Positions 8,378 to 16,236 of a stretch of DNA of 56,286 bases are shown piece after piece (position 1 is the stretch's first letter; each line of letters starts with the position of its first letter). Under the pieces are notes generated by a model. It saw nothing but the letters and a program-made list of their open reading frames with translations. It had not been told where the DNA came from and did not search any database. A program made the translations under genes and the position numbers. Source of the stretch: an uncultured Butyricicoccus sp. (GTDB lineage: Bacteria; Bacillota; Clostridia; Oscillospirales; Butyricicoccaceae); assembly GCA_959018045.1 (NCBI GenBank), contig CAUEJN010000003.1:1-56286 (forward strand). Direction: 5' to 3'.

Positions 8378-8540
8378 GGGCAGATCGTTGGCTTTGGCGA
8401 CATCAGCTGGGACGGCTAACTCGATCGCCTGTACGTCCACGCTCACTTTCAGCGGCAGGGCACCGCTGCCGGATAACCACGGGACAGCAGGTCGTGTGTC
8501 ACGGCGTAAAGCTGACCAATTTTGTCATCGCAAACCGTAA
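8378..8540 (+). pseudogene. GNAT acetyltransferase remnant
   Basis: Translating 8378 onward gives GQIVGFGDISWDG, a stop, then LDRLYVHAHFQRQGTAA. After a frame change it gives QQVVCHGVKLTNFVIANRK. These are the central beta-strand/acetyl-CoA loop (R/Q-x-x-G-x-A) and the C-terminal strand of GNAT N-acetyltransferases of the type ending HGIKLTNFVMEK. The N-terminal half, the stretch between the two blocks and a continuous frame are missing, so the gene is dead. It abuts pflB with almost no spacer. Confidence 0.7.
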
Positions 8541-8566
8541 GATACTTTTTTTCACACATAACGAAA

Positions 8567-8604
8567 ACGCATCCTGCCAAGACTCCGGCAGGATGCGTTT
8601 TTTT
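8567..8604. terminator. Bidirectional intrinsic terminator
   Basis: GCATCCTGCC (8569-8578) pairs with GGCAGGATGC (8587-8596). T7 follows on the plus strand and a TTTT run on the minus strand, so it can end the tspO-like transcript and read-through from pflB. Confidence 0.85.
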
Positions 8605-8614
8605 GGGAGGTGAA

Positions 8615-9085
8615 TTATCGATTGAGCAGATAAATCATCAGATTGAGATAGGCTGCAAAGGTCACCCACAGGAAATACGGGATTTGCAGCCGCGCTGCCA
8701 GACGGTCGGAGCGGGCAAAAATGAAAATCATCCAGATGATGAGCGCCCACAGCACCAGCAGCCAGACAAAGGAAAACAGGTAGACGCGGAAGGTAAAAAA
8801 TGCGATGCTCCACGCAAAGTTAAAGAACAGCTGGACGGCATAAATGCGGGTGGCCGCCTGCTTGTCCGCTTGTGAGCCGTCAGACTCCAGCACACGCCCC
8901 AGCCCGATGCCCATGAGCACGTATAAAATCGTCCACACCACCGGGAACACCCACGCGGGCGGGGTCAGCATGGGCTTGTTCACCAAATCGGTGTAATAGG
9001 ACATGTCGTTACGCGTCAAAAAGCTGGAAAGGGCGCCGACAATCAGTGTGATGCCGATCGTCCAGAGATAAGTTCGTTTTTTCAT
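8615..9085 (-). CDS. TspO/MBR family tryptophan-rich sensory protein
   Basis: A 156-residue, five-helix membrane protein of the TspO/MBR (translocator protein/peripheral benzodiazepine receptor) family, which binds porphyrins and other tetrapyrroles. Helix 2 has the family stretch NKPMLTPPAWVFPVVWTILY (about 36-55), and the third helix LFFNFAWSIAFF carries the conserved N-x-x-W. Length is typical. The ribosome binding site GGAGG lies 10 bases before ATG 9085. Next to decayed MarR/MATE sequence; no functional partner visible. Confidence 0.93.
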   Translation of the reverse strand: MKKRTYLWTIGITLIVGALSSFLTRNDMSYYTDLVNKPMLTPPAWVFPVVWTILYVLMGIGLGRVLESDGSQADKQAATRIYAVQLFFNFAWSIAFFTFRVYLFSFVWLLVLWALIIWMIFIFARSDRLAARLQIPYFLWVTFAAYLNLMIYLLNR

Positions 9086-9151
9086 GGTTTATTTGCCTCC
9101 GATCGCTTGCCTTGTGTCTGCTATGATACACCGTCCGGCAGGCGAATGCGG

Positions 9152-9570
9152 TCATAAATTGGAGGCGGTCTGTGAAATATGCAAAGAATTTTCGCTTTCC
9201 GACTTGCCCTTGAAGGCTTTTAAGGTCTGAACCAGCAGAATGATGCCCAAAACGATCGAAATATAGTCTGCGACAGCCTGGGTAAAGTTGATGCCGTCCA
9301 GACCAAAGCCAGCGTTCAGCAAATACAGCAGCGGAATGAAGATCAGGCCCTGACGGCAGACCGAGAGCATGACCGCGGGCAGTGGACGGCTCAGCGCCGT
9401 GTCGCACACGACGGTTAGAATGCCGCAGCATTTTGGATGCGGTGGCGCGGTTGATGAAGAATTCGTCCTCGATATCGCGCTGACACAGACGCTGATCGCG
9501 GTGGGCGTAGAGAAAATCGAGCACAAACAGACTGGTCAGCGAGCATTCGTTGAGCTCCTGCGGTTGTAGA
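9152..9570 (-). pseudogene. MarR regulator-MATE pump remnant (two fused gene ends)
   Basis: On the minus strand, about 9570-9420 encodes the N-terminal part of a MarR helix-turn-helix (LTSLFVLDFLYAHRDQRL, then DIEDEFFINRATASKML). In another frame, about 9397-9152 encodes the last helices of a MATE pump (RPLPAVMLSVCRQGLIFIPL, then LNAGFGLDGINFTQAVADYI). The order fits a MarR-MATE operon that lost the MarR C-terminus and some 300 residues of the pump in one deletion. No continuous frame joins them. An intact MATE gene is divergent at 9692. Confidence 0.75.
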
Positions 9571-9589
9571 TCGCATGGGAAAGATTTTG

Positions 9590-9618
9590 TTGCAGCGGGC
9601 AAAGGAATGTGCTATCAT
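9590..9618 (+). promoter_or_regulatory. Promoter of MATE gene at 9692
   Basis: TTGCAG (9590-9595), 17-base spacer, TATCAT (9613-9618). The leader contains TTTGTA and TACAAA at 9649-9677, an inverted pair that could be an operator for the lost MarR protein (inference). Confidence 0.65.
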
Positions 9619-9691
9619 AGTCATATCTCACGATATTCCATTGCGGGTTGTTTGTAAAAAATGTGTAAAGTGTACAAAGAAGGAGGGTATC

Positions 9692-11071
9692 ATGCAAAGA
9701 TCCAGCTGGACACGTCCCACGGGAAAGACCATGCGGGACATGCTGCACATTGGCGCACCTATTTTCGCCGAGCTGTTCCTTGTCAGCCTGTTTGTCATGG
9801 TGGACACCGCGCTGCTCAAGCCCTGCGGTACGACCGCGATTGCGGCCGTCGGTCTGACCGCCGAGCCTATCAACGTACTGGAATTTCTGTTTTTCGCGGT
9901 CGAAACCGCGGTCATCGCACGCATGGCGCGCGCGTCGGCCAAAAATGACCGAAACGCTATCCACGCCATTATCCGGGGATATCTCAAACTGACCTTGGCC
10001 TCGGCGGCGCTGCTCGCCGTCCTGACCGGCGCCTTTGCCATCCCCTTCCTGACTCTGTTCGGTGGCACGGCGGACACCCTGCCCATTGCCGTGCCCTATT
10101 TTCAGATTTCCCTGCTGGCCTTTGTCTGCCGCCGCATGTACGGTGCGATGGCCACCATTTTAAAGGGATTGGACAAGCCGCAGTGGTCATTTTTGCTCAA
10201 TTTGATCGCAAACGGCATCAATATCGTCGGGGACGTCGTGCTGATTAACGGCTATGGCCCTTTCCCAAAGCTGGGTGCACTCGGCGCGGCTGTGGCGACA
10301 GTCAGCGGCTGCGCGGTGGGTCTGATCTGTGCGGTGGTGGTCATGCGTGACCAGCTGCGGGCGCGCGAGATTCGGATTCCGCTGTCCGACTGGCTGCGCT
10401 CGACCTGGCGCGAAACCAGAGCAATCTGCACTGAGGCGCTGCCGATGGCGGGTGAAAAGGTCATGATTCGTCTGGGTATCTTCCTGTCCATCACGCGCAT
10501 TGCAGCGCTGGGCACAACCGCCTTTGCCGCCTATCGCATCTTGATTTCGCTGCAAAACTTCGCCTATCTGGGCGCGGAAGCCGTCGCGACCACCGCGCTG
10601 ATCTTCCTGAGCAAGGCTTACGCCAACCACGACCGAAAAGCGGCACAAGATGCGTTTTCGGCTGCGATGGTGTACGGACTTGCCTTTTCCAGCCTGTGCG
10701 CGGTGCTGTTTTTCGCCGTTCCGGGCTTTCTCATGTCGTGCTACTCGGACGACCCGCAGGTGCTGTCCGAGGGTGTGCGCGTCCTGCGCATCATCTTCCT
10801 ATACCAGCCGTTCCAAGCGGTCGCACTCATCTACGCCAGCGGTATGCGCAGCTGTCGGCGTGCAGGTATTCCCTCGATCATCACAACCGTGGGCATCGTT
10901 CTGGTTCGTCCGTCGCTTGTCTATCTGCTGGCCGGCCCGCTGGGCGTGTGCGGTGCCTGGATTGCCATTATGACCGACGAGATTGTACGCTGCGTGCTGC
11001 TCTTTGCCCTGCGCGGCAAGATGTGGCGGCAATTCACCGATGCCCCAACCGCTTCCCCAGCTGTCGTATAA
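9692..11071 (+). CDS. MATE family efflux transporter
   Basis: A 459-residue MATE antiporter. The start at 9692 (MQRSSWTRPTGKTMRDMLHI) follows a perfect AAGGAGG at 7-8 bases; an upstream extension to 9575 covers the promoter and is rejected. The helix-1 region reads GAPIFAELFLVSLFVMVDTA, and the second-half start TEALPMAGEKVMIRLGIFLS, both MATE-like, of the subgroup with few conserved acidic residues. Divergent from the MarR-MATE remnant at 9152-9570. Ends at a strong terminator. Confidence 0.92.
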   Translation: MQRSSWTRPTGKTMRDMLHIGAPIFAELFLVSLFVMVDTALLKPCGTTAIAAVGLTAEPINVLEFLFFAVETAVIARMARASAKNDRNAIHAIIRGYLKLTLASAALLAVLTGAFAIPFLTLFGGTADTLPIAVPYFQISLLAFVCRRMYGAMATILKGLDKPQWSFLLNLIANGINIVGDVVLINGYGPFPKLGALGAAVATVSGCAVGLICAVVVMRDQLRAREIRIPLSDWLRSTWRETRAICTEALPMAGEKVMIRLGIFLSITRIAALGTTAFAAYRILISLQNFAYLGAEAVATTALIFLSKAYANHDRKAAQDAFSAAMVYGLAFSSLCAVLFFAVPGFLMSCYSDDPQVLSEGVRVLRIIFLYQPFQAVALIYASGMRSCRRAGIPSIITTVGIVLVRPSLVYLLAGPLGVCGAWIAIMTDEIVRCVLLFALRGKMWRQFTDAPTASPAVV

Positions 11072-11077
11072 CCAAAA

Positions 11078-11107
11078 AAGCTCTGACTTTTGTCAGGGCT
11101 TTTTTTC
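11078..11107 (+). terminator. Intrinsic terminator after MATE gene
   Basis: AGCTCTGAC pairs imperfectly with GTCAGGGCT, with an A run before and T7 after. Confidence 0.88.
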
Positions 11108-11185
11108 ATTTTCGGTTTGAATTTGTGCAGGCTGACAAAATGTAAGCAAGCTAACAAATTTCTCGAAAGGAGTGTATTCCCAAAC

Positions 11186-11842
11186 ATGGAGTCAGAGCAT
11201 TTGATCGGGTACACCATCCGCGCGCTGTCCAACCTGTTTCGGCGGCAGCTGATGAGCCACCAGCCGCCGGGCGGCAAGCCGTGTTCGGAGACCGCAGGCA
11301 TGATTATGGGCTATCTGTGCGAGCACGTCGGCGACCAGCTATGCCAGCATGACATCGAGCAGGTTTTCTGTATCCGCCGCTCGACCGCGTCCCGCTTTTT
11401 GATCGCGCTCGAGAAGGAAGAGATGATCGAGCGCGTGTGCCGTCTGGCGCAGGCCGACCCCTTCATTCAGGAAATGCCTGACAAGTACGACACTTACATC
11501 GAACAGAGTGGTACCAATGTATCGGGCGGTCAGAAACAGCGGCTGTGTATCGCCCGCGCCCTGCTCAAAAAGCCCAAGATTCTGGTTCTGGACGACTCGA
11601 CCTCTGCCGTCGACACCAAAACCGACGCGCTCATCCGTCAGGCCTTCCGCGAGGAAATCCCGGACACGACCAAGTTCATCATTGCCCAGCGTATCTCGTC
11701 GGTACAGGATGCCGACCATATTCTGGTGCTGGACGACGGTCACATCAGCGCATACGGCACGCACGAGGAACTGCTCAAAACCAGCCAGATTTATCAGGAA
11801 GTCGTTGCATCGCAGCAGAAGGGAGGCGAGGAAGATGCCTAA
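11186..11842 (+). pseudogene. MarR N-terminus fused in frame to C-terminal half of an ABC ATPase
   Basis: An open 218-residue frame from ATG 11186 (AAAGGAG upstream). Residues 1 to about 85 are the first two-thirds of a MarR-type winged helix (DIEQVFCIRRSTASRFLIAL). From about residue 90 the sequence is the C-terminal half of an ABC-exporter nucleotide-binding domain: signature NVSGGQKQR, Walker B ILVLDDSTSAVD, switch region FIIAQRISS. The Walker A, Q-loop and whole transmembrane domain are absent. In Clostridia, MarR-ABC-ABC operons are common; here one in-frame deletion joined genes 1 and 2. It is translated in principle, but as an ATPase it cannot work. Confidence 0.8.
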
Positions 11843-12377
11843 TTTCAACAAGATGAACGCGAAAATGGGTGCGCTGCTCGCTGGGCATTGTTTTACAGGA
11901 TACCAACCTGTTTACCGGCACCGTGCGCGAGAACATCCGCTATGGCCGTCTGGGTGCGACTGACGAGGAAATCGAGGTTGCGGCAAAGCTGGCAAACGCT
12001 GACGAGTTCATCCGCCGTCTGCCCGAGGGGGCTACGACACCATGCTGACCGACAACGGCGCAAACCTGTCCCAGGGTCAGCGCCAGCTGATCGCGATCGC
12101 ACGCGCAGCGGTCGCCGATCCCCCGGTTATGATCCTCGACGAGGCGACAAGCTCCATCGATACCCGCACCGAGGCACTCGTACAGCAGGGCATGGACGGT
12201 CTGATGTATGGCAGAACGGTCGTTGTCATCGCGCATCGACTGTCCACCGTGCGCAGCTCATATGCCATCCTGGTACTTGAGCACGGACGCATCATCGAGC
12301 GCGGCAGCCACAACGAACTGATTGCCCAAAAGGGTGTTTACGATCAGCTCTATACCGGCGCATTCGAAATGGAATAA
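11835..12377 (+). pseudogene. Second ABC exporter gene, internally deleted and frameshifted
   Basis: It starts at ATG 11835 (GGAGGCGAGGAAG before it, 8-base overlap with the upstream frame) as MPNFNKMNAKMGALLAG, then jumps to Q-loop sequence of an exporter NBD in another frame: GIVLQDTNLFTGTVRENIRY. A run of five G near 12026-12030 shifts the frame again before YDTMLTDNGANLSQGQRQL, VMILDEATSSID and VVIAHRLSTV. The whole transmembrane domain and Walker A are missing. The family is the heterodimeric exporter partner of the remnant just upstream (LmrCD/BmrCD-like organisation). Confidence 0.82.
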
Positions 12378-12383
12378 CGCAAA

Positions 12384-12422
12384 AGACCCACCGGAAACCT
12401 GTCCGGTGGATCTTATTTTTTT
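12384..12422 (+). terminator. Intrinsic terminator after ABC remnant
   Basis: GACCCACCGGA pairs with TCCGGTGGATC, followed by TTATTTTTTT. The remnant operon still has its terminator. Confidence 0.85.
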
Positions 12423-12434
12423 GCGTAAAAACAG

Positions 12435-12753
12435 TTATGCGTCCAGATGGTCAAGGGCATCCTGCACGATCTTGTCGAGCATTGCGCACTGTGCGCCGTC
12501 GATAACCGGCTCGTCGGTGCGGTTCTCCGCGATGATGGCCTGCGCGTGCCAGGGCAAGAATGGGTTCGAGCGCCTCAGCCGGGATGCGCACGGTCTCCCC
12601 GTCCACCTTTGCACCGAGTTTCTGCGCCATGCCGCACACGGTCTCATTGGGTACGTGCAGACCGAGCTCGGACAGGATGCGCATGGATGTATTGTGAATG
12701 CGTGCGATCTCGTCATCGCTCAGCACGCGGATATTCGCCTGAATCTGGTTCAT
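12435..12753 (-). pseudogene. MttB-family methyltransferase remnant
   Basis: From ATG 12753 (minus strand, AAAGGAGAG upstream) about 72 residues match the N-terminus of the trimethylamine methyltransferase (MttB/COG5598) family: VLSDDEIARIHNTSMRILSE, then LGLHVPNETV. A frame change near 12530 leads to the family-like C-terminus VIDGAQCAMLDKIVQDALDH and a stop at 12435. Roughly 350-380 middle residues, including the corrinoid-substrate barrel, are lost. Start, ribosome binding site and stop are kept. The 240 bases upstream (12754-12993) hold only the kdgK terminator. Confidence 0.75.
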
Positions 12754-12885
12754 GGTTTGGCTCTCCTTTTCTTTCTTTCCACCAGTCTGCCAGATTTCCC
12801 CGCCCCGGGCAATGAAATTTGCACCCTCTTTGCTGTCATTTTATGTGCTTTCGCCCGTGTGTCTGAAACGGCACGCCAGACAAAG

Positions 12886-12922
12886 AAAAACCCCCACGGA
12901 TTGCATTTCCGCAGGGGGTTCT
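12886..12922 (-). terminator. Terminator of the KDG operon
   Basis: On the minus strand AACCCCC/GGGGGTT arms enclose a GCGGAAATGCAATCCG loop region and are followed by TTTTTC. It lies about 70 bases past the kdgK stop. Confidence 0.75.
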
Positions 12923-12993
12923 TCTCATGAAAGGAGATTTGAACTTGAAATATAAATAGGAGATGTTTCCCCAATGGGGCAAAGATGGATGGT

Positions 12994-14013
12994 TTAGCGC
13001 TGTACGCGGCCGGAACCGTCGCCGCCCGCCAGCTTCTCGACCTCGGAAACGGTCACGAGGTTGTAGTCGCCCTCGATTGAGTGCTTGAGTGCAGATGCTG
13101 CAACCGCGAACTCGACTGCGTCCTGGGTGTTCTTGCCGGACAGCAGCGCGTAGATCAGGCCGCCGCCGAAGGAGTCGCCGCCGCCAACGCGGTCAATAAT
13201 GTGCAGGTGGTACTCCTTGGAGAAGCAGTAGTTCTCGCCGTCGTACAGCATAGCTGCCCAGTCATTGTCGCTTGCAGAGATCGAGGTGCGCAGGGTGATT
13301 GCGACCTTCTCAAAGCCGAACTTGTCAGCCAGCTGCTTTGCAACAGACTTGTAGCCTTCCTTGTTGAGCTTGCCGCCGTAAATGTCGGTGTTCTCTGCCT
13401 CGATGCCGAATACGTCCTTTGCGTCCTCCTCGTTGGAGATGCACACGTCAACATACTGGCACAGATCGGTCATTGCTGCACGCGCCTGATCGCGGGTCCA
13501 CAGCTTGCCGCGGTAGTTTAAGTCACAGGAGATCTTGACGCCGTGTGCCTTTGCAGCCTTGCAGGCCTCGCGGCAGATCTCGACCAGGTTCTCGCCCAGT
13601 GCCGGGGTGATGCCGGTGAAGTGGAACCAGTCCGCGCCCTCAAAGATGGCATCCCAGTCGAAGTCGGACGGGGCAGCCTCCTGGATGGCAGAATGTGCAC
13701 GGTCGTAGATGCAGACCGAGCCGCGCTGGGATGCACCCTTCTCGAGGAAGTAGATGCCGACGCGGTCGCCGCCGCGTACGATCTTGGAGGTGTCAACGCC
13801 GTACTTGCGCAGCGAGTTGACAGCAGCCTGACCGATCGCATGGGTGGGCAGCTTGGTGACAAACGAAGCGTCCATGCCGTAGTTTGCCAGAGATACCGCG
13901 ACGTTTGCCTCGCCGCCGCCGAAAGTGGCCTGCAGCTGGTCGTCCTGGAAGAAGCGGTAATAGCCGTTGGGGGCAAGGCGGAGCATGAGCTCGCCAAAGG
14001 TAACAACCTTCAT
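12994..14013 (-). CDS. kdgK: 2-keto-3-deoxygluconate kinase (PfkB family)
   Basis: A 339-residue PfkB/ribokinase-fold sugar kinase that phosphorylates 2-keto-3-deoxygluconate to KDPG with ATP. The N-terminal substrate region GGGEANVAVSLA starts at residue 32. The anion-hole/catalytic motif is RVGGGDSFGGG with base D280; family members usually read TTGAGDSF, so the motif is slightly divergent. The substrate assignment rests on context: eda encodes the next enzyme, upstream in the same operon, and a KdgR-like IclR regulator is divergent. Last gene of the minus-strand operon, 91 bases after the VOC gene. Confidence 0.88.
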   Translation of the reverse strand: MKVVTFGELMLRLAPNGYYRFFQDDQLQATFGGGEANVAVSLANYGMDASFVTKLPTHAIGQAAVNSLRKYGVDTSKIVRGGDRVGIYFLEKGASQRGSVCIYDRAHSAIQEAAPSDFDWDAIFEGADWFHFTGITPALGENLVEICREACKAAKAHGVKISCDLNYRGKLWTRDQARAAMTDLCQYVDVCISNEEDAKDVFGIEAENTDIYGGKLNKEGYKSVAKQLADKFGFEKVAITLRTSISASDNDWAAMLYDGENYCFSKEYHLHIIDRVGGGDSFGGGLIYALLSGKNTQDAVEFAVAASALKHSIEGDYNLVTVSEVEKLAGGDGSGRVQR

Positions 14014-14104
14014 GGGTATAAACTCCTTTTCAGATCTTTGAGAGGTGGTAACGTGGATTTTGGATTGTTTTTTTGGTAGGGTAACGTATTTTGTAAAAAG
14101 GTTT

Positions 14105-14452
14105 TCAGGCCTTGCCGACCAGATGGACGGCGAAACCGCAGATTTCGTCGGTCAGATAGATCGCGTTCAGGCGTCCGTCCGCCTTGAACTTGGCCGTCGA
14201 TTCATCGAACTGGAAACCGCGTGCTTCCAGCTCGGCACGAGCCGCCGCGACATCGGGAGTACCGATGGCGATGTGACCCATGGTTCCGCGGTAAGGGGTC
14301 TTCATGACCTCAACGCCTGCACCTGCGAAGATCGAACTGTTTCCGTCTTTCAGCTCAAAACCGAACAGAGTGCAGAACAGTTCGGCAGCGCGGCGCGCCT
14401 CTTCCGGGTTCTGCGCGTTGATGCCGACATGGGCGAGCGAGAACTCAGCCAT
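14105..14452 (-). CDS. VOC (glyoxalase/bleomycin-resistance) family protein
   Basis: A 115-residue single-repeat VOC protein (two beta-alpha-beta-beta-beta modules): MAEFSLAHVGINAQNPEEAR at the start, GTMGHIAIGTPDVAAARAEL in the middle, AIYLTDEICGFAVHLVGKA at the end. Candidate metal ligands are H8, H62 or so, and the late Glu. It overlaps the end of eda by 8 bases, so it is coupled to KDG catabolism. Its reaction is not known; an isomerase or ring-opening role on a keto-deoxy sugar is inference from position only. Confidence 0.8.
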   Translation of the reverse strand: MAEFSLAHVGINAQNPEEARRAAELFCTLFGFELKDGNSSIFAGAGVEVMKTPYRGTMGHIAIGTPDVAAARAELEARGFQFDESTAKFKADGRLNAIYLTDEICGFAVHLVGKA

Positions 14453-15089
14453 TGCGCGCCTCCTTGACGATCTCGACCGACTTGCGGCACAGGTCGATGA
14501 TCTCGTCCCACTTCTGGTTCTCGATCAGGTCAGCGGTCACCATGTAGGAGCCGCCGCAAGCGGTAATCACCGGGCACTTGATATACTCGGCCAGGTTCTT
14601 GAGCGAAACGCCGCCGGTGGGCATGATCTTGAACATCGGGAAGGGCGCAGACATTGCCTTGATCTTTGCAACACCGCCGGACTGCTCAGCCGGGAAGAAC
14701 TTCAGAACCTCCAGACCGAACTTGTATGCAGCGTGGTAGTCGGTCGGGGTGGTGCAGCCGGGCAGGATGATGACCTGCTTTTCCTGGCAGTATGCAACCA
14801 GCTCGGGGTCAAAACCGGGGGTTACGATGAACTGCGCACCTGCTGCGAGCGCCTCGTCCACCTGTGCGGTGGTCAGAACGGTGCCGGCGCCGACGATCAT
14901 GTCCGGGCAGGTCTCCTTCATGATGCGGATGGCTTGTGCAGCGCCGGAAGCACGGAAGGTAACCTCTGCGACCGGTACGCCGCCCTCGCACAGAGCCTTG
15001 GCAAGCGGCGCTGCGTCGCGGGTCGGATGACCGAGCTTGATAACCGGAACAACACCGATTTCACTGATCTGCTGTAATAACTTGTCCAT
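14445..15089 (-). CDS. eda: KDPG / 4-hydroxy-2-oxoglutarate aldolase
   Basis: A 214-residue class I aldolase (TIM barrel) that cleaves KDPG to pyruvate and glyceraldehyde-3-phosphate. Catalytic residues: E42 in AEVTFR and Schiff-base K130 in LKFFPAE; phosphate-binding GAGTVL (67-72) and PTGG (157-160). I chose MDKLLQQ at 15089, which has TTGGAGG 9 bases upstream; an upstream Met adds 13 unlikely residues. First gene of the eda-VOC-kdgK operon, divergent from the IclR gene. Together they form the lower branch of uronate/KDG use. Confidence 0.93.
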   Translation of the reverse strand: MDKLLQQISEIGVVPVIKLGHPTRDAAPLAKALCEGGVPVAEVTFRASGAAQAIRIMKETCPDMIVGAGTVLTTAQVDEALAAGAQFIVTPGFDPELVAYCQEKQVIILPGCTTPTDYHAAYKFGLEVLKFFPAEQSGGVAKIKAMSAPFPMFKIMPTGGVSLKNLAEYIKCPVITACGGSYMVTADLIENQKWDEIIDLCRKSVEIVKEARNG

Positions 15090-15104
15090 CGTAGTCAGCC
15101 TCCA

Positions 15105-15180
15105 AGATAGTTTTATAATGTGAAACATTGTTTTAAAATCTTAACTGCTCTTATTATAGTAAATCTGTTTGAAAAATCAA
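15105..15180 (-). promoter_or_regulatory. Promoter and operator candidates of the KDG operon
   Basis: Minus strand: TTGATT (15175-15180), 16-base spacer, perfect TATAAT (15153-15158). Just downstream of the expected start are overlapping imperfect palindromes, TGAAAC-ATT-GTTTTA at 15121-15135 and GTTTTA-N5-TGAAAC around 15110-15126. They resemble IclR-family operators (TGAAAC/GTTTCA half sites), so the divergent IclR protein probably binds here. Confidence 0.6.
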
Positions 15181-15204
15181 TACGGCTTTCGTCATAAAAA
15201 TCCC

Positions 15205-15233
15205 TTGCATTTTTTATGGATTTTTGTTAAAAT
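15205..15233 (+). promoter_or_regulatory. Promoter of iclR-type gene
   Basis: TTGCAT (15205-15210), 17-base spacer, TAAAAT (15228-15233). TTTTG/CAAAA arms flank the -10, giving a possible self-regulation site. Confidence 0.6.
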
Positions 15234-15272
15234 CAAAACACAGTTTTACGATATGAAACGGAGTGGTCTAAA

Positions 15273-16043
15273 ATGGCGGAAAAAGGAACGGTGCAGTCGC
15301 TCGATCGTGCATTTGATATCATGGAACAGTTGTGCGGGGCACGCGATGGTCTGCCCATTCACGAGCTGACCGAGCGCACCGGTCTGCACAAGAGCACGGT
15401 ACACCGTATGCTCTCGTCCATGGCCGCGCGCGGCTACGTGCGCAAGGATGAGGAGAGCGGACGGTACCGCATGACCACCAAGCTCTATGCACTGTCCGGT
15501 CAGGTGGTGGAAAACCTCGACCTCGTACAGATCGCACGCGCACCCATGGAAGCACTGTCCTCTCAGGTACACGAGACCGTCCATCTGGTCGTACCCGAGG
15601 ACACCGACATCGTATACGTGCACAAGGTGGACGTCGAGCAGGGTGCCATCCGCATGTTCTCGCGCATCGGCATGCGCCGCCCGATGTACTGCACGGGCGT
15701 GGGCAAGGCCATGATGGCGTGCATGAGCGACGAGGAAGTCGACCGCATCTGGGACAGCAGCGACATTCAGGCGTACACGCCTCACACCATCGTCACCCGT
15801 GAGCGCCTGCACGACGTGCTCGAGGCCGTGCGCCGTCGGGACTGTGCGTTCGACAACGAGGAGAACGAGCTGGGCGTGCGCTGCATCGCCGCCGCCATCC
15901 GCGACTATACGGGCAAGGTGTGCGGGGCGCTGTCCATCTCGGCGCCGCTCATCCGCATGAGCGACAGCTATCTTGCCCAGCTGCAGCCCGCGCTGCTCGC
16001 GACCCGTGACCGCATCGCGCGTGATATGGGATGGAATGGATGA
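15273..16043 (+). CDS. IclR family transcriptional regulator (KdgR-like)
   Basis: A 256-residue regulator: winged helix at about 5-65 (LPIHELTERTGLHKSTVHRM) and IclR effector domain from about 80 to 250 (GMRRPMYCTGVGKAMMA, DCAFDNEENELGVRCIAAAI, typical of the family). Divergent from eda-VOC-kdgK with palindromic sites between, so it most likely represses the KDG operon and senses KDG or a related keto acid (KdgR role; inference). GGAG precedes ATG 15273. Followed by a compact terminator. Confidence 0.9.
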   Translation: MAEKGTVQSLDRAFDIMEQLCGARDGLPIHELTERTGLHKSTVHRMLSSMAARGYVRKDEESGRYRMTTKLYALSGQVVENLDLVQIARAPMEALSSQVHETVHLVVPEDTDIVYVHKVDVEQGAIRMFSRIGMRRPMYCTGVGKAMMACMSDEEVDRIWDSSDIQAYTPHTIVTRERLHDVLEAVRRRDCAFDNEENELGVRCIAAAIRDYTGKVCGALSISAPLIRMSDSYLAQLQPALLATRDRIARDMGWNG

Positions 16044-16049
16044 TATACC

Positions 16050-16076
16050 AGGCTGGGAAGCTTTCCCAGCCTTTCT
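16050..16076 (+). terminator. Intrinsic terminator after IclR gene
   Basis: GGCTGGGAA (16051-16059) pairs with TTCCCAGCC, followed by TTTCTTC. Confidence 0.8.
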
Positions 16077-16168
16077 TCACGCGTAAAAAACACCGTTCGA
16101 CCGGATGGACATGCTATCATAACAGTATCCCATTTCTTGCCGCCCTGTGTCAAATTTTGGTAAAATCA

Positions 16169-16207
16169 CCTGCAAGACTTTGCAGGGCGGGCAAAATAGC
16201 GTATGAT
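16169..16207 (+). promoter_or_regulatory. pfk promoter with palindrome over the -35
   Basis: TTGCAG (16180-16185), 16-base spacer, TATGAT (16202-16207). The -35 lies inside a perfect inverted repeat CCTGCAA-GACT-TTGCAGG (16169-16186), a likely operator. Confidence 0.6.
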
Positions 16208-16236
16208 AAAAAGAAACAAACAGGAGGTAACCGTTT

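Noticed and set aside
7198..8403. 401-codon antisense frame over pflB, and similar long antisense frames over the nuclease (1114-2157), sstT (40149-41228) and the last symporter (54767-56275)
   Set aside because: Mirror frames created by biased third positions in GC-rich genes; no ribosome sites and Val/His/Arg-rich nonsense composition.
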